A stretch of 17,575 nucleotides of DNA from JBHHYN01 sp046757565 (GTDB lineage: Bacteria > Pseudomonadota > Gammaproteobacteria > Eutrophobiales > Eutrophobiaceae). The notes under the pieces are model-generated. The model ran no database searches. It had not been told where the DNA came from and saw nothing but the letters and a program-made list of their open reading frames with translations. Of the stretch, positions 14,145 to 17,575 are shown piece by piece (position 1 is the stretch's first letter; every line of letters starts with the position of its first letter). The stretch covers positions 1 to 17,575 of the forward strand of contig JBHHYN010000056.1 in NCBI GenBank assembly GCA_046757565.1. Reading direction: 5' to 3'. Both the position numbers and the translations under genes were made by a program.

Positions 14145-14636
14145 TTACTCATTAATCATGACCACATCACCACACTCAACCTTATCGAACAGTTCCATCA
14201 CATCCCCGTTGCGCATGCGGATGCATCCCCTCGAGCCGGGCTGCCCTATTTCCACATCTTCCGGGGCGCCGTGGATGTAGATGAAGCGAGAATAAGAATC
14301 CACGTCTCCGCCCTGATTGAACCCGGGTTCCGTTCCCTGTAACCAGAGTATACGCGTGAGGATCCAGTCGCGGCCGGGCTTTTGCCTGCGCATTTCTGGT
14401 GTATAGATCTCACCTGTCGCTTCGCGGCCAACGAATACGGTGTTGACCTTACATCCAGCACCGATCTTTCCGGCGATCGTATGTCTGCCTCTCGGGGTAC
14501 ACTCGCTGTCCAGACGCTCTCCCGGCCCGTTCTTTGCCGTGGAAACAGAGTATTCCTTGATGACCATGTCACCGGATTTCAGGGCAAGTATCTGCCTTTT
14601 GAGGTTAATATCCAGATGATACGCTTTTTCTGACAC
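14145..14636 (-). CDS. YkuD L,D-transpeptidase-like protein, no signal peptide
   Basis: The YkuD domain catalyses L,D-transpeptidation or L,D-carboxypeptidation on peptidoglycan stems. Seen: YHLDINLKRQILAL as the first strand pair, TPRGRHTIAGKIG at about 47-59, the catalytic core with His122 in YIHGAPE, and Cys138 in GSRGCIRMRNGDVMELF, with the usual S-x-G-C-I-R-M signature. Length is 163 residues, essentially only the domain. No signal peptide or membrane anchor is present in any extension, because the start GTG (14634-14636) already lies 32 bases inside the end of the binding-protein gene. AGAGG lies just upstream of it. The protein is thus predicted cytosolic, which is unusual for a wall crosslinking enzyme and points to peptide trimming. 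Export by an unseen route is the alternative. Confidence 0.9.
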   Translation of the reverse strand: MSEKAYHLDINLKRQILALKSGDMVIKEYSVSTAKNGPGERLDSECTPRGRHTIAGKIGAGCKVNTVFVGREATGEIYTPEMRRQKPGRDWILTRILWLQGTEPGFNQGGDVDSYSRFIYIHGAPEDVEIGQPGSRGCIRMRNGDVMELFDKVECGDVVMINE

Positions 14637-16113
14637 CTGCCTCTCTTATGCGATAGGTATTGATCAATCCATCGTAGTTCCCGTCCATGGAGAGTGCATA
14701 GCCGGCAATCTGCCTGCGCTTGACCAGTACATTATCCTCATACCACAAGGGAATATAGGGCAACTGCTCACGCAGGCGTTGCTGGATACTGCGATAAAGA
14801 CCGGTCTGTTCGTTCAGGTCTGTTGTCTTCTCCGCCTTTTCGATCAGGGCATCCACTTGCCGATCACGAAACCCGCCCCTGTTGGCCCCGGACGGTGGCA
14901 TAGAGTGACTGTGAAAAATATAGCGGAACGCATCAGGCATTTTCAGTCCCACCCAGGAGAGGCTGTACATCTGAAACCGGCCGGCCTTGATATCACCATA
15001 GAAAGTGCCCCAGTCGTAGCTGCGGATATCCAGTTCAACCCCTACCTGTTTTAACTGCTGTTGCATGATGGCGGCGAGACGAATGCTGAGGGGATTGGTA
15101 GAGGTCGTGTAAGTTAACCTTAAAGGGTGTTCCTGATCATATCCCGCTTTAAGCAACACTCTTCTGGAAGCTTGTGGGTCGTATCCATAACCGTGCAATT
15201 GCGGGTCTGCGGCCCAATGCCCGGGAGGAAAAATCGATTCCGCTTTACGCGCCGCAGCGCCCAATGCGTAGCGGATGATGGCATCACGGTCAATGCCCCG
15301 GGCGATGGCACGGCGTATCAGTAGATTGCCTGTATCCGGATCCTGCAAATTAAATCCTATATAGCTGAAATTATCACCATGAACCTTCTCAACATCCACT
15401 TCGTCTTTTTTCCGCAGCCAATTTATCATCTCAAACGGCAGTTCACCCTGGATCAGATCGAGTTCACCACGCAGCAGTTTTAATATCCTGACAGTCGGGT
15501 CCTTGACCGTAATAAAGCTAATTATCTGCCGATCGCGAATACGCTCCAGTATCAACCTCTCTTCGGACGACCACTGGATAAATTTTATTGGCCCGCTGCC
15601 GACAGGTGCATGATTGAATGGATGGTTTTTACGGATTAAATCCTCAGGCAAAATACCGAGCACTAACCTGCCGGGAAACAGGGGATCGGGGGTTTTCAGG
15701 AAAAAATCAACGGTGTCATCGTTCACCACTTCTATTTTTTCGATAACAGCCACTGAACCCCGGTGTGGCGAGGCATTGTCGGGATCCAGCACATAATCGT
15801 AGGTCGCCTTGACATCTTCCGCAGTCAAATTTTTGCCATTGTGGAACAGGCGTCCCTTGTCACCCAGAATAAAACGGTAGTGCCGGGGCGTCACGACTTC
15901 CCACCTCGCCAGGGAAGGGAGCGGACGGGCGTGTTCATCAAAGTCTACCAGGCGCCGGTAAATGAGCCTGTTGATCCGCGTCGAGGCGGCGTCGGTAGCA
16001 TAGCGCGGATCCAGTGTGGAGGGTGCTGTGCTTAACCCGAATCGAATCGAATCGGGCACCTGTGTTGAACAGGCAGAGAACAGACAGAGGGTTATTAACA
16101 TCAGGTATTTCAC
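14605..16113 (-). CDS. Oligopeptide-type solute-binding lipoprotein (SBP family 5)
   Basis: This is a periplasmic substrate-binding protein of a peptide-type ABC importer. Seen: an N-terminal export signal ending in FSAC, with the lipid-modified Cys at residue 15 of the chosen product; then the family-5 fold with FGLSTAPSTLDPRYATDAAS, LTAEDVKATYDYV at about 96-108, PVGSGPIKFI, IGFNLQDPDTGNLLIRRAIARGIDRDAII at about 250-280, and IPLWYEDN near the end. Length is 502 residues, normal. The start is uncertain: GTG 16111-16113 gives M-K-Y-L and a good signal peptide; TTG two codons earlier is possible, and neither has a strong Shine-Dalgarno. No permease follows it; the dppBC-like pair is about 5 kb downstream on the same strand. 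Confidence 0.92.
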   Translation of the reverse strand: MKYLMLITLCLFSACSTQVPDSIRFGLSTAPSTLDPRYATDAASTRINRLIYRRLVDFDEHARPLPSLARWEVVTPRHYRFILGDKGRLFHNGKNLTAEDVKATYDYVLDPDNASPHRGSVAVIEKIEVVNDDTVDFFLKTPDPLFPGRLVLGILPEDLIRKNHPFNHAPVGSGPIKFIQWSSEERLILERIRDRQIISFITVKDPTVRILKLLRGELDLIQGELPFEMINWLRKKDEVDVEKVHGDNFSYIGFNLQDPDTGNLLIRRAIARGIDRDAIIRYALGAAARKAESIFPPGHWAADPQLHGYGYDPQASRRVLLKAGYDQEHPLRLTYTTSTNPLSIRLAAIMQQQLKQVGVELDIRSYDWGTFYGDIKAGRFQMYSLSWVGLKMPDAFRYIFHSHSMPPSGANRGGFRDRQVDALIEKAEKTTDLNEQTGLYRSIQQRLREQLPYIPLWYEDNVLVKRRQIAGYALSMDGNYDGLINTYRIREAGVRKSVSSGY

Positions 16114-16179
16114 ATGCAACAGTGTAGACTCAGGATGCGGACTTTAATATATCGATAGTGAAGGAGATAAAAATGCGGG

Positions 16180-17508
16180 TTATCGCTGGAACGAGGCTAT
16201 GGATTCAATATGAGCAGTGTGGGGGAACATGTCCATCACCCCCGCCTGTTTCAACCTGAAACCCCTTGCATTGACCAGAAAACCGGCGTCCCTTGCCAAG
16301 GTGGACGGGTTGCAGGAGACGTAGACGATGTTCTCGGCACTATCCAGATCCAACCTGCCAAGGATCTCCCGTGCGCCGCTGCGTGGCGGATCCAGCAGGA
16401 TCTTCCGGTAAGGATTATTCAAGAAATCTGCTTCGATACCGTTTTTTTGCATGAGATCAACGCCATGGAATGTAACATTGCCGATATTATTGTCATGCGC
16501 GTTTTGTCTGGCCCGCTCCAGCAGTCCTTCTGCGCTGTCGATACCCGTTACCTGCCTGGAATGCTTCGCCAGGGGCAAGGAAAAATTACCCAAGCCACAG
16601 AACAGATCGAGTATGCTGTCACGTTCCTCCGGTTCAAGCAGTTCCATAACCCGATCGATCATGAACCGATTGATCGCGAAATTTATCTGTGTGAAATCCG
16701 TGGGGTAAAAGCGGAAAACAAGATCGTACCTGTCCAGACGGTAACTCAAATACGTATCGGTTGTTTCATCCAGCGGGACAACCGAGTCGGGACCTTTGGC
16801 CTGCAGAAACAGTGAGATTCCGGAATCCGTCTGAAATATCTTTAATTTCTGCAGATCGGCTTCCGTCATTGACTGCAGATGACGCAACACCAGGGCCGTG
16901 CCTCGATCTCCGACAGCGACTTCTATCTGCGGGATGCGGTCATATATGCTCAGGTTCCTGATCAACTCCTGCAACGCAGGGATTCTCGTCCCCACACGGG
17001 GATTCAACACCTGGCACCCCGACAGCCCGGCCATAAAGCGACTTTGCTTCTCCCGGAACCCTACCAGCAATTTCTCTTTCTTCATCACATATTTAACCCC
17101 CAGCCTGGCCTTGTGGCGATAGCCCCAAAGCGGCCCGGTCACAGCAGGCAGGGTGATCTCCGGTTGTACTCCACCAATATGCTTTAACTGGTCAAGCAGC
17201 ACCCGTTGCTTGTGCTGGATCTGTTCCTGCGGCAGCAAGTGCTGCAGGCTGCAACCACCACATTGCCCGAAATGAGGGCATTTTGCTTCGACCCGTTTTT
17301 CTGCCGGGATGCATACCTCGGTCACGATACCTTCGTCGTAGCGTGAGTGGCGGCGCGTATAGCGAAACAGCACTTTCTCCCCGGGAAGCGCCCCGTCAAT
17401 AAACACCGCCTTGCCCGCAATATGTACCATACCACGCCCTTCGTGGGACAGGGATTCAATACTTGCTTCGGTGGGGCCGGGGGTGAGTTTTTTTATGCGG
17501 CGACTCAT
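16180..17508 (-). CDS. rlmD: RlmD, 23S rRNA m5U1939 methyltransferase
   Basis: RlmD methylates U1939 of 23S rRNA using S-adenosylmethionine and carries a 4Fe-4S cluster. Seen: a TRAM domain at about 12-68; cluster cysteines Cys77, Cys83, Cys86 (CPHFGQCGGC) and Cys165; FTQIN at 272-276; the SAM-binding motif DLFCGLGNFSLPLA at 301-314; DPPRSG at 373-378; and the catalytic Cys399 in VSCNPSTLARD. Length is 442 residues, close to E. coli RlmD (433). The TRAM domain favours RlmD over RlmC or TrmA. The ATG at 17506-17508 is the first in frame; no good Shine-Dalgarno precedes it. Upstream are short tandem repeats rather than a clear promoter. Confidence 0.95.
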   Translation of the reverse strand: MSRRIKKLTPGPTEASIESLSHEGRGMVHIAGKAVFIDGALPGEKVLFRYTRRHSRYDEGIVTEVCIPAEKRVEAKCPHFGQCGGCSLQHLLPQEQIQHKQRVLLDQLKHIGGVQPEITLPAVTGPLWGYRHKARLGVKYVMKKEKLLVGFREKQSRFMAGLSGCQVLNPRVGTRIPALQELIRNLSIYDRIPQIEVAVGDRGTALVLRHLQSMTEADLQKLKIFQTDSGISLFLQAKGPDSVVPLDETTDTYLSYRLDRYDLVFRFYPTDFTQINFAINRFMIDRVMELLEPEERDSILDLFCGLGNFSLPLAKHSRQVTGIDSAEGLLERARQNAHDNNIGNVTFHGVDLMQKNGIEADFLNNPYRKILLDPPRSGAREILGRLDLDSAENIVYVSCNPSTLARDAGFLVNARGFRLKQAGVMDMFPHTAHIESIASFQR

Positions 17509-17520
17509 TGATTAGGGTCA

Positions 17521-17575
17521 TTTGTCAGTTGTTCTTTGTCAGTTGTTCTTTAGTCTAATGACCAGTGACTAATGA
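17521..17575. repeat. 14-bp tandem repeat and heptad-like repeats upstream of rlmD
   Basis: TTTGTCAGTTGTTC is repeated exactly twice (17521-17534 and 17535-17548). The rest, to the window end, read on the minus strand, runs TCATTAG-TCACTGG-TCATTAG, again in 7-bp phase. The array continues out of the window. Any rlmD promoter would have to lie in or beyond it. Confidence 0.8.

Noticed and set aside
16210..16815. Plus-strand frame of 201 codons opposite rlmD
   Set aside because: It is antisense to the conserved methyltransferase domain, with no recognisable motif.

Overview
The window looks like chromosome of a free-living, non-enteric gammaproteobacterium of moderate GC content. This is inferred from the gene families and from the conserved order dapF-DUF484-xerC-hslV-hslU; the species cannot be fixed from the sequence. 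Nearly everything is on the minus strand. The one clear exception is a small membrane-protein gene near 9.8-10.3 kb. No rRNA, tRNA, CRISPR array or intact insertion sequence was seen.

Region 1 (1-4700, minus): dapF (diaminopimelate epimerase), a DUF484 GAF-like gene coupled to it by an ATGA overlap, xerC, then hslV-hslU (the HslUV protease). A strong 10-bp hairpin separates DUF484 from xerC. A phased 7-bp repeat array and a sigma-32-like promoter separate xerC from hslV. hslV starts at a TTG with a good Shine-Dalgarno.

Region 2 (4880-9720, minus): a compact set read dppB-like, dppC-like, nagZ, TraB/GumN-like, mscS-like. It joins two oligopeptide ABC permeases to the peptidoglycan-recycling glucosaminidase.

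Region 3 (9754-10806): a two-helix membrane protein on the plus strand faces the end of the sigma-factor operon. Between them is a 286-bp element with 19-bp imperfect terminal inverted repeats and internal palindromes. It looks like a MITE or related non-autonomous repeat.

Region 4 (10594-13427, minus): an ECF-type sigma factor (apparent CTG start with an ideal Shine-Dalgarno), a one-helix anti-sigma-like protein, a small acidic secreted protein, a very basic secreted DUF3106-like repeat protein, and possibly a 70-residue ORF, all overlapping. Upstream is a separate secreted His/Arg-rich protein built on 11-residue repeats. This is the least ordinary part of the window. It looks like a self-contained envelope-stress or surface module whose exported products are a charge-complementary pair plus a repeat protein.

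Region 5 (13648-17508, minus): rlmD (23S rRNA m5U1939 methyltransferase), a family-5 solute-binding lipoprotein, a YkuD L,D-transpeptidase-like protein without a signal peptide, and a CopD-like four-helix membrane protein. The binding protein lies on the same strand as the dppBC pair about 5 kb away and could be its partner. Together with nagZ and the YkuD protein this suggests murein-peptide uptake and recycling, which is an inference.
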